The notes under the pieces are model-generated. The model was not told the origin of the DNA and searched no databases. It saw only the letters and a list, made by a program, of their open reading frames with translations. Below are positions 1 through 5,555 of a stretch of 5,555 nucleotides of DNA, in pieces. This DNA is from an uncultured Micrococcales bacterium (GTDB lineage: Bacteria; Actinomycetota; Actinomycetes; Actinomycetales; Microbacteriaceae). The translations under genes were made by a program, and so were the position numbers. Each line of letters opens with the position of its first letter. Position 1 is the stretch's first letter. Location: contig CAJXMQ010000067.1 of the NCBI GenBank assembly GCA_913056225.1, forward strand, positions 1 to 5,555, in the 5' to 3' direction.

Positions 1-534
1 CGCGGCGATGAATTACTGCATGAGGATTCTGGCAAGGGTGAGGGCTTTTTATCTGACCTTGCCTACGAGTGGGAACAAGAGGCCCTAAAGGCAACCAACA
101 GAGTGGTTTTGGTCAGAACAACTTTAGTTATGAGCCCCAAAAAGGGAGCCCTTGGAAGACTGATTCCGTTGATCAAGGCCTTCCTTGGAGGTCCATTCGG
201 GACTGGCAAGCAGTGGCAGGCTTGGATTTCTGTGGTTGATGAGGCAAGGGCAATCATTCATCTAATTGAAAACAAAAAAACTGAAGGACCCTACAACCTG
301 GCAGCACCCGAGCATGCCACAACATCGGATCTGATCAAGGCGGTTGCCAAAGCATTCAACAGGCCCTCTTGGCTCAGAGTTCCTGGCTGGGCTATGAAGC
401 TTTTATTAGGGGAGGCAGCTGAAGAATTGCTGTTGGGAAGTAAGAAAATGTCTTCTGAAAAATTGAGAAATACAGGTTTTGAGTTCACTCACCCTGATCT
501 TCGCTCAGCGGCTAAGTACGTGGCGGCTAACTAA
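1..534 (+). CDS. NAD(P)-dependent epimerase, TIGR01777 / DUF1731 family (3' part)
   Basis: This is the C-terminal 177 residues of an extended short-chain dehydrogenase-like protein; frame 1 is open at the left edge, so the Rossmann NAD(P)-binding N-terminus and the start lie outside. The TIGR01777 family (E. coli YfcH, cyanobacterial SulA-like) is usually about 300 residues, so somewhat over half is present. Visible family signatures, numbered from the first complete codon: RGDELLHEDS at the very start (the usual 'GDRGDE.L.E.S' stretch after the active-site region), RVVLVRT (32-38), GPFGTGKQWQAWI (64-76), GPYNLAAP (96-103), and a C-terminal DUF1731 part with KLLLGEAAEELLLGS (133-147) and KLRNTGFEFTHPDL (154-167). 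A GTG at 103 lies inside the conserved fold and is not a start. The substrate is unknown for most members; a cytoplasmic oxidoreductase or epimerase role is all that can be said. Its stop overlaps the end of the opposing membrane-protein gene by 8 bases, with no terminator visible between them. Confidence 0.93.
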   Translation, partial: RGDELLHEDSGKGEGFLSDLAYEWEQEALKATNRVVLVRTTLVMSPKKGALGRLIPLIKAFLGGPFGTGKQWQAWISVVDEARAIIHLIENKKTEGPYNLAAPEHATTSDLIKAVAKAFNRPSWLRVPGWAMKLLLGEAAEELLLGSKKMSSEKLRNTGFEFTHPDLRSAAKYVAAN

Positions 535-1069
535 CCCTGCGTCGCCTCATGATTTCATCCAGGTCAGCTTTTACCTTGGGAAGTTCAATCACGTTATCTT
601 CCACTGGAGCCTGCTCCTCCACCAACGGTTTAGGAAGCGGATTTGGTGACCACCCCTCAGGCTTTGCTACTGGTTTGGATTTGAACTGAGGCCTAACCAG
701 CAAGCTTGCAAGGATTACCTCGATTTCTTTTTTGGCTCTTTGGCTAAGCAGAATTGAGCCCAGGCTAAGCAGTAAAGCAGGGATTGCAGCAAAGACCCAA
801 GCGAGTGAATTTGCCATTGAAACAAAACTGAAAACCGAAGCCAACAAGAAGCCTGCAAACACAAGTGCTGTAATCATCCTGGTTTTTTGCAAGCGACTGA
901 TCTGCGCGGCAAGAGAGCTTGGAACAGTGTTTCGCTCAACCATTTTTGGCATTCGCTTTTCAAGTTCAACAAACTCCCTAGAGGATGACCAGCTCGGGAT
1001 GAAAAACACCAGCCAAAGAATGGCAATAGCCATCAGCGCTAGGCCACTTATTCCAGCTGGGAAATCCAT
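527..1069 (-). CDS. Three-pass membrane protein, candidate GlpR-like receptor
   Basis: This 180-residue protein has three predicted membrane helices: about 6-26 (GISGLALMAIAILWL and onward), 65-86 and 88-109. A 38-residue charged loop (27-64) with a helical look separates the first two. The tail (110-180) carries basic residues just after the third helix, then a proline-rich stretch with KPEGWSPNPLPKPL (136-149), and ends in LDEIMRRRRVS. It sits directly downstream of rimJ. In many actinobacteria that position holds a small membrane protein (Rv0996 in Mycobacterium, GlpR in Corynebacterium); Corynebacterium GlpR binds the gephyrin-like protein Glp, which interacts with FtsZ, at the division site. 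The assignment rests on position, topology and the arginine-rich end, not on recognised residue-level homology, so 'conserved hypothetical membrane protein' is the safe name. The ATG at 1069 places the first helix at the very N-terminus. No Shine-Dalgarno sequence precedes it. Confidence 0.85.
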   Translation of the reverse strand: MDFPAGISGLALMAIAILWLVFFIPSWSSSREFVELEKRMPKMVERNTVPSSLAAQISRLQKTRMITALVFAGFLLASVFSFVSMANSLAWVFAAIPALLLSLGSILLSQRAKKEIEVILASLLVRPQFKSKPVAKPEGWSPNPLPKPLVEEQAPVEDNVIELPKVKADLDEIMRRRRVS

Positions 1070-1082
1070 AACAATAAAGTTA
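1070..1082 (-). promoter_or_regulatory. Possible near-leaderless -10 element for the membrane-protein gene
   Basis: Reading the minus strand, TAACTT (1082 to 1077) lies 7 bases before the ATG at 1069 and fits the TAnnnT form of a -10 box. No purine-rich ribosome binding site exists in the 57 bases between the rimJ stop and this ATG, so translation may start on a leaderless transcript or by read-through from rimJ. No good -35 box is seen 16-18 bases upstream. Such a hexamer is common by chance. Confidence 0.25.
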
Positions 1083-1126
1083 TGGCTGAAGGTTAGTCGT
1101 TGTTGTTATCTTGCTCGGAGTGTTGC

Positions 1127-1702
1127 TTATCTTCCTAGACGAGAAATAACGCCATTTTTGGCCTCATCTCTGGTCAGGGCGAAGATTTTGTGATCTCGCC
1201 AATCGCCATTGATGTGTATGTAGCGTTGCTTGACACCTTCAAACCTGAAGCCTAATTTTTCAACAATTCTCAAGCTGGCCAGGTTTTCTGGTCTGATGGC
1301 AATCTCCACCCGGTGCAGTCTCATCTGGTTGAACATGTAATCACTTACCAGGGCAACAGCGGTTGGTGTTATCGACCTGCCTGCGTATTTCTCACTTATC
1401 CAATAGCCAATGGAGCCTGAAGATACCGATCCATACAAAATATTCGCAGCATTAACCTGGCCAACTATTTTGGAATCAACAACGATGACCGTCGCCAACG
1501 CTGAGCCATCTCGATGTTGCCTGAGCAAGCTTCTGACCATGCCCTTAACATCCAAAAGTCTCGAGCCTCCAGGAACGGTTGCCTCCCAGGGCTCCAGCCA
1601 CGGCCTTTCCGACATCAAAATGGATTCTAGGTCTCGCCAGTCCCGCAACTGAAGCGGTCGGAGGGTGACCTCTCCAGAAACTAATTTGAATGCGGGTTCC
1701 AT
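1127..1702 (-). CDS. rimJ: GNAT acetyltransferase, RimJ/RimL type
   Basis: This is a 191-residue Gcn5-related N-acetyltransferase of the Acetyltransf_3 type, close to the normal RimJ/RimL length. Such enzymes move an acetyl group from acetyl-CoA to a protein N-terminus (ribosomal protein S5 for E. coli RimJ) or to another amine; the substrate here cannot be read. Visible features: the opening strand GEVTLRPLQLRDW (10-22), the acetyl-CoA loop YAGRSITPT (106-114, where most relatives have glycine in place of the serine), HRVEIAI (130-136), and the hallmark ENLASLRIVEKLGF (139-152) followed by FEGVKQRYIHINGDWRDH. The frame stays open back to an ATG at 1786, but that would add 28 residues without family character and overlap the divergent gene by 66 bases. 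The ATG at 1702 puts MEPAFKLVSG just ahead of the fold. It is probably co-transcribed with the membrane-protein gene 57 bases downstream. No Shine-Dalgarno sequence is present. Confidence 0.93.
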   Translation of the reverse strand: MEPAFKLVSGEVTLRPLQLRDWRDLESILMSERPWLEPWEATVPGGSRLLDVKGMVRSLLRQHRDGSALATVIVVDSKIVGQVNAANILYGSVSSGSIGYWISEKYAGRSITPTAVALVSDYMFNQMRLHRVEIAIRPENLASLRIVEKLGFRFEGVKQRYIHINGDWRDHKIFALTRDEAKNGVISRLGR

Positions 1703-1720
1703 GCTGGCAAGATTAGTAGC
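1686..1720 (+). promoter_or_regulatory. Likely leaderless promoter of the cyclo-ligase gene
   Basis: A -35-like TTGAAT (1686-1691, four of six positions to TTGACA) is followed by a 17-base spacer and AAGATT (1709-1714), which keeps the A and T at the two most important -10 positions. Six bases then lead to the ATG at 1721, exactly where transcription would start. The absence of any Shine-Dalgarno sequence fits a leaderless mRNA, which is common in actinobacteria. The -35 box lies inside the first codons of the divergent rimJ. Confidence 0.55.
1703..1718 (-). promoter_or_regulatory. Possible -10 region for rimJ overlapping the opposing promoter
   Basis: On the minus strand the 18-base gap reads GCTACTAATCTTGCCAGC before the ATG. 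TAATCT (1715 to 1710) ends 7 bases before the start codon and TACTAA (1718 to 1713) is an alternative; both overlap the -10 box of the opposite gene. No convincing -35 box is present at 16-19 bases, so this call is weaker than the + strand one. It follows mainly from the need for some rimJ promoter in so small a gap. Confidence 0.3.
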
Positions 1721-2248
1721 ATGTCGGCAATAGGGACTGAGAAACAGAGGATTCGTAAGCAGTTGCTTATGAATAGAAATTCTCACGCCAGACCTCAGGA
1801 TTTTTCTTTACAGCTTGGCCAGCTAATCGAATCCCAATCAGGACTCATCGCCAGTTACTCAGCAACTGACACTGAGCCAGAGACAAAATCCATCAACAAA
1901 CTTCTTAGTTCTCAAAAAAAACTAGTCCTGCCAGAAATAAGTGGTTCTAATTTGATCTGGAGAATCCCTGAAAGGCTGGTTCCGGGACCCCATGGCATCA
2001 AAACTCCAATCGGGCCGAAAGTAGAACTTGATCAGGTATCACTGGTTCTAGCTCCAGCTCTGGCCGTTGACTCCAAGGGCTTCAGGCTTGGCAAAGGTGG
2101 CGGATACTACGACAGGGCTTTGCAGGGTTTTGCAGGATTGGTTTATGCATTGGTTTTCGAATCCGAATACCTAGAATCTCTTCCGATTGAAAATCACGAT
2201 GTGAAGATTCACGGTGTGATTACAGAAAAAACAGTTAGAACCTTCTAA
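1721..2248 (+). CDS. 5-formyltetrahydrofolate cyclo-ligase (methenyltetrahydrofolate synthetase)
   Basis: This 175-residue cytoplasmic enzyme converts 5-formyltetrahydrofolate to 5,10-methenyltetrahydrofolate with ATP, returning the storage or inhibitory folate to one-carbon metabolism (EC 6.3.3.2; homologue of E. coli YgfA/Fau). The length is slightly short of the usual 180-200. Visible signatures: a basic N-terminal helix EKQRIRKQLL (7-16) that normally contacts ATP phosphates; KKLVLPEI (66-73); PGPHGIKTP (88-96); the strand LVLAPALAVDSKGF (108-121) leading into the diagnostic nucleotide-binding loop RLGKGGGYYDRAL (122-134); and a late ENHDVKIHGVITE (157-169), where the HD pair is typical. 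The ATG at 1721 is the only sensible start, since further upstream would run through rimJ. It is divergent from rimJ with an 18-base gap and its TAA overlaps the stop of the opposing helicase-like gene by 4 bases. In related actinobacteria this gene is usually divergent from galU, which is not here. Confidence 0.96.
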   Translation: MSAIGTEKQRIRKQLLMNRNSHARPQDFSLQLGQLIESQSGLIASYSATDTEPETKSINKLLSSQKKLVLPEISGSNLIWRIPERLVPGPHGIKTPIGPKVELDQVSLVLAPALAVDSKGFRLGKGGGYYDRALQGFAGLVYALVFESEYLESLPIENHDVKIHGVITEKTVRTF

Positions 2249-5200
2249 GACCAGTGAGGGGGCCTGTTATCCAACAGGTCTTGATCATTACTGTCAAAAT
2301 TCGTGTTCCCTGGTTTTTCAACAAAGGTGTTCACGCCCAATGCATCAGCCAACCGCTTGGCAACCCTGTCTGGTTCGCTGAATAGCTCAAAGACATGCAC
2401 CCGCTGATAGAGATAGCCATACTGCGACCAAACCTTGCGGGCTCCACTGAGATACAGTCGCCAGTCGCGGTTCATGATTTCCCAGTCGGCATCAATCAAA
2501 GCAACCTTGTTTCCATAAACCGCCAGCATGCTGATCTCGGGGGCTGGATTCTCAATCACCCGAACTCCTCTTTTTCGCAACCGAGTCGCAAGATCAAAAA
2601 GCAATGGGTCATCTGATTTTTGATAATCAAGCTCTGGTTGGGAGTTACCGATGAGTTTCCTCAACTGCATAATCTCAGCAGATTTGCTGTTCTTGGGCAG
2701 GTCCTCATCACCGATGCAACTAACAACTGTCAGTTTTTTTCTGGCAGTAGCAATCAAATTCGCCAGATTCACCGAGGACTGATCTCCGCTGAGGTCCCCA
2801 AAACTAAGCTTCACTCGACCCTCGGGGGTTAGGGCAAAGCCAAGTGAGAAAATCACTCGATCGCTGACCCGGTGACTGAGATTCGAAAGTGAGCTTATAA
2901 ATAAACCCTCACGGCCGTGGGATTCCCAGAAGCTGTCAAGTTCTGCTGAATTCTTTCTCTCTGCCTGCAGAGCTTTCTGAATCCGCTCGGCATGTGTCTC
3001 GGAAGCGCTGCAAACTGTTAGTGACTGCTCCGGAGTGTTTCTAGCATGGGCAGTAACCAGCTGAACCACGCTTCTCAGCTCCCCGTCGGAAGACTCCGTT
3101 GCGCCCTCAATGGTTGATTGGGCTCGGTTGTTTTCAGTTACGTGCACAAACTCATAGTTGGAGTTTTCCAAGACCTGGTCTGCTGTCAGTGTCAGATTTA
3201 GCCTCTGCTGATAAAACTCACGGTTTAGATAATCACCCATCACCTGTCCATGGGGGCGGTAGCTTCTGGAAATACTGCTACTTCCAAAAGACTCTTGAGC
3301 CAGTTGGAAAAAGCTCTGTCTGGATGCCTGCTCGGTGGATGCGGAAAGCGCGATGGTGTTGAAATTCATAGCAGTCGCAATTTGAGGATCGCCAAACACC
3401 ACTAGCTGTTTGCAACGATTCAGAGATGGGATAATTTCAGCCACTCCAACACTTGCGGCATCCATCACGATGCAAACATCAAACTGCTCTGTGTCTAGCA
3501 ATTTGGATTGAAGCTCCATCGGAGAAATGCCAACCACATTGCTAAGACTTGGCCAGATCGATTCAGTCTTGGCCGCAATGGTCTTCATTGAACCTTCTCT
3601 TAGCTTTAAAAGCTCCTTTAGCTTGTCTGCCTGTTCGGTGTTTTCTAAAGAAGACTTCCAATTCCGTGACTGCTGATAGCTCAACTTGGCCGAACCCGCC
3701 TCAATCAAATCTTGATTGGATTGCTCGTACTCTTTTTCCAATTCCGCTATTCGAGTGGCGTCATACTCCAAGATCTTCTGGTTCTGACCAACAACCGCTT
3801 CAAAGGCTGACTGCCACCAGCTGAGCTGGAACTCGTTTAACAGTCTTTGCTTGTTTGGCTTGATTTCTGTCAGCTGCTGAGCGAGGTCGCTCAAACCAGC
3901 TGATTCTAAGTTTGAGATGATGGTTTTTCTGTCCAAATAGCCATTCAGGATTTCGGTTTTTTCACTCAATCCCTGCAACTTGGTTTTCAAATCAGCAAAG
4001 CTCAGTCGGCTCAAAAGTTCAATGTCGGGATCATTATTTAAATGCTTCTGAATTCCAGTTATTCTCTCGGCGACTCTCTCAAACACATTAGAGACATTCG
4101 CTAAACCAGTTGGCACCGAGGGTGGTGCCTTGGTGTCGGCAAGCTCGTACCACAGCTCTCTTTGTTTCTGAGCCTCCACCAGGGCATTATGCAAATTGCC
4201 AACCTGAGCCGAGGGTCGGAGATAACTCTTGGCTAGTTTTTTGAATCTCCTGCGCTGTGCACCACTCATCTCCTTGCGCTGCTGTCGGGCTGAGGTCGCC
4301 GTAATCAGATCTCCAAGTGGTCGGTCATAAATCTCTGGGGTGAATTTATCCAAGGTTTCCCGAATACCCACCAATAACTTCACCTGCACAGACCAGTCCT
4401 CGACTGTTTTTGCAGGTCTCAGATTCAGGTTGTCAAAATACTCTGCCAATTGCGTCATGGCCATATCCAAATCACCATCAACCAATTCCGCTACCGATTG
4501 CAAAGCAGTATCAATTTGTTGCTGGTTATCAAACTGGGATCCAAACCAATCGGTATCGGTAGCGCCGTAACTAAACACTCCTGAGTCACTAGCTTTTTGC
4601 AACAGCTCCATTGCAGATTCAGAATCCTTCAGCTGCACCAGCATGTTTTCTGGAAATCTAGCTGAGTTGGTTGCTGGCTCATCTCTTGCCGACAGCTCGC
4701 TCAGTTTGTCAATGCAGTCAATAAGCGAAACACCCAAATCACTCTGTGGTTGGTTTAGCAGGTGGAAATACTCCTGGAGCTTTTCCTCTGCCTGTGAAAC
4801 TTTTTGTTCAAGTGCTTGGAAGTCAACCTGCTCAGCTTTTTCAAACCTGGAGATTGAGTTGATCATGTCAAACCAGCTGTTGTGACCACGGATCATCAAC
4901 CCCTGCAGGTTTACCTCAGCCAGTCGCTCTGATAGCTCATCCAGGGTTTGCCTTCTGTTGCTGACCACCAATATTCGCTTATCGGAATTCAAAAGCGTTG
5001 CTATTGAATTCACCGCCAACTGCGTATAGCCACAACCTGGAAGTGTTTCAACAACCGCATCATTACCGGCAGCAATTGAGCCAAGAATTGAACTCTGCTG
5101 CTGGTCCGCTGGCAGCACCAACAGAGGAAGCTTCGGCAATTCTTTGGAAGGTGTTGAATCAATAAGCCTTTGCACAACCTCGGTTTCAACGAAACCATTG

Positions 5201-5555
5201 TTTATTTTCAACTCACTCAACTGTGGGGTGAAGTTTCCAATGACCAACATTCGGTCAATTTCCGCTTTGGTCTCTGAAAGAATTTCGCTGAACCGCTCGA
5301 GGAATCGAACTGGTAAAAGCTCTCCCTGTTTGCGAGCCAACCGCAGTAGCTCAAGCCTGGATGGGAAAATGCCCTTAGATTCGACATAGGCCAGCAATTC
5401 GGGGTTTAGAACTGGGTCTTCTCCGACGGTGATTTGATAGTCGTCACTTTTCTCACCAATCTCTACTGGCCACAAAATCATTGGGAAGGTTTTGTCGTCT
5501 TCGCCAAAACGAACCATGCCGCCAGATAAGAAACAGGATTGAAGACCAAAATCTC
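2245..5555 (-). CDS. Large SF1 helicase-like protein with C-terminal Vsr/DUF559-like domain, catalytic motifs degenerate (5' end outside window)
   Basis: The frame stays open past an ATG at 5517 to the window edge, and the upstream codons (LSGGMVRFGEDDK) run into FPMILWPVEIG without a break, matching the 'G...W......P.lL.PV.L' strand seen in DUF4011-type helicases. The real start therefore lies beyond 5555; 1102 residues are visible. Numbering from Met-5517: a Q-motif-like PADQQQSS (136-143); a Walker A position reading LPGCGYTQ (159-166) with tyrosine for lysine; motif Ia KRILVVSNRRQTL (180-192); a long, mostly alpha-helical and glutamine-rich insertion (about 215-672) with coiled-coil-like parts near 228-256 and 580-640; motif II FDVCIVMDAAS (679-689); motif III-like VVFGDPQ (706-712); SYRPHGQVMGDYLNREFY (752-769); motifs V/VI across 876-930; and a Vsr/DUF559-like domain (969-1063) ending in YQRVHVFELFSEPD. 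The architecture is that of AAA_11/AAA_12 helicase-nucleases, probably acting on DNA or RNA. Most catalytic residues are replaced, so enzymatic activity is doubtful. Fold assignment is firm; function is unknown. Confidence 0.85.
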   Translation of the reverse strand, partial: DFGLQSCFLSGGMVRFGEDDKTFPMILWPVEIGEKSDDYQITVGEDPVLNPELLAYVESKGIFPSRLELLRLARKQGELLPVRFLERFSEILSETKAEIDRMLVIGNFTPQLSELKINNGFVETEVVQRLIDSTPSKELPKLPLLVLPADQQQSSILGSIAAGNDAVVETLPGCGYTQLAVNSIATLLNSDKRILVVSNRRQTLDELSERLAEVNLQGLMIRGHNSWFDMINSISRFEKAEQVDFQALEQKVSQAEEKLQEYFHLLNQPQSDLGVSLIDCIDKLSELSARDEPATNSARFPENMLVQLKDSESAMELLQKASDSGVFSYGATDTDWFGSQFDNQQQIDTALQSVAELVDGDLDMAMTQLAEYFDNLNLRPAKTVEDWSVQVKLLVGIRETLDKFTPEIYDRPLGDLITATSARQQRKEMSGAQRRRFKKLAKSYLRPSAQVGNLHNALVEAQKQRELWYELADTKAPPSVPTGLANVSNVFERVAERITGIQKHLNNDPDIELLSRLSFADLKTKLQGLSEKTEILNGYLDRKTIISNLESAGLSDLAQQLTEIKPNKQRLLNEFQLSWWQSAFEAVVGQNQKILEYDATRIAELEKEYEQSNQDLIEAGSAKLSYQQSRNWKSSLENTEQADKLKELLKLREGSMKTIAAKTESIWPSLSNVVGISPMELQSKLLDTEQFDVCIVMDAASVGVAEIIPSLNRCKQLVVFGDPQIATAMNFNTIALSASTEQASRQSFFQLAQESFGSSSISRSYRPHGQVMGDYLNREFYQQRLNLTLTADQVLENSNYEFVHVTENNRAQSTIEGATESSDGELRSVVQLVTAHARNTPEQSLTVCSASETHAERIQKALQAERKNSAELDSFWESHGREGLFISSLSNLSHRVSDRVIFSLGFALTPEGRVKLSFGDLSGDQSSVNLANLIATARKKLTVVSCIGDEDLPKNSKSAEIMQLRKLIGNSQPELDYQKSDDPLLFDLATRLRKRGVRVIENPAPEISMLAVYGNKVALIDADWEIMNRDWRLYLSGARKVWSQYGYLYQRVHVFELFSEPDRVAKRLADALGVNTFVEKPGNTNFDSNDQDLLDNRPPHWS
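2261..2280 (+). terminator. Hairpin just after the cyclo-ligase stop, possible U-less terminator
   Basis: GGCCTGTT (2261-2268), a 4-base loop ATCC, then AACAGGTC (2273-2280) form an 8-bp stem with one G-T pair, beginning 13 bases after the cyclo-ligase stop. The bases that follow (TTGATCATTA) are not a T tract, so it is not a classical intrinsic terminator. It also lies inside the last codons of the opposing gene, where it may be chance. Confidence 0.3.

Noticed and set aside
103..105. GTG at 103 as the start of the first gene
   Set aside because: The residues upstream of it in the same frame (RGDELLHEDS, then FLSDLAYEWE) are typical of the epimerase family, so the gene is truncated by the window edge.
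63..488. Two short minus-strand open frames opposite the epimerase
   Set aside because: They are antisense to a clear family member and have no independent support.
732..1193. 153-codon + strand open frame opposite the membrane-protein and rimJ genes
   Set aside because: The sequence has no recognisable fold, no ribosome binding site, and is antisense to two well-supported genes; it is a shadow frame.
1703..1786. 28-residue N-terminal extension of the GNAT protein from an ATG at 1786
   Set aside because: It lacks family character and would overlap the divergent cyclo-ligase by 66 bases; the GNAT fold begins properly after the ATG at 1702.
2395..5389. Several 70-90 codon + strand open frames opposite the large helicase-like gene
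   Set aside because: They are rich in Ser, Trp, Cys and Arg as expected from antisense of a coding region, and none shows a family motif or start signal.
5515..5517. ATG at 5517 as the start of the large helicase-like gene
   Set aside because: The frame remains open upstream to the window edge, and the residues just before and after it belong to one conserved strand of the family, so it is an internal methionine.
2245..5555. The large gene as a decaying pseudogene
   Set aside because: There are no frameshifts or in-frame stops over more than 1100 codons, and the hydrophobic framework of helicase and nuclease domains is kept; catalytic loss alone is better read as a pseudo-enzyme.
1..5555. 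Defence island, prophage, CRISPR or insertion sequence
   Set aside because: No repeats, integrase, transposase, toxin-antitoxin or modification genes are present; the helicase-nuclease resembles defence proteins in fold only and sits among housekeeping genes.

Overview
The window looks like ordinary chromosome from a small-genome actinobacterium, most probably a planktonic freshwater or marine Microbacteriaceae (the Rhodoluna/Aquiluna type). This is inferred from the protein families, from a RimJ / small membrane protein pair of the kind found in the actinobacterial galU-glp-rimJ locus, from G+C near 50 % in the lines I counted by hand, from tight gene packing with tail-to-tail overlaps, and from genes without Shine-Dalgarno sequences. 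No tRNA, rRNA, mobile element, CRISPR array or long repeat was seen.

Layout, left to right. (1) The 3' part of a TIGR01777-type NAD(P)-dependent epimerase on the + strand runs in from the left edge to 534. (2) Overlapping it tail-to-tail by 8 bases is a minus-strand gene (527-1069) for a 180-residue protein with three membrane segments. By position and topology it is a candidate GlpR-like membrane receptor. (3) A minus-strand RimJ/RimL-type GNAT acetyltransferase (1127-1702) lies just upstream, probably in the same operon. (4) Only 18 bases separate it from a divergent + strand 5-formyltetrahydrofolate cyclo-ligase (1721-2248). This gap appears to carry back-to-back leaderless promoters. (5) The cyclo-ligase overlaps by 4 bases, tail-to-tail, the end of a very large minus-strand gene (2245 to beyond 5555). 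That gene encodes a Superfamily 1, Upf1/DNA2-like helicase protein with a C-terminal Vsr/DUF559-like nuclease fold. The start of this protein lies outside the window.

Two things stand out. First, the large helicase-nuclease protein keeps the family framework over more than 1100 open codons, but the key catalytic residues appear replaced: the Walker A lysine is tyrosine, the Walker B glutamate is alanine, the motif III glutamine and motif VI arginines are missing, and nuclease acidic residues are altered. It reads as a conserved pseudo-enzyme rather than a decayed gene. Second, the cyclo-ligase / rimJ / membrane-protein neighbourhood looks like the actinobacterial galU-glp-rimJ-glpR locus from which galU and the gephyrin-like glp (moeA-type) gene are absent. 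This brings the cyclo-ligase directly next to rimJ. All motif comparisons were made by eye against remembered family consensus sequences; no alignment or database search was run.
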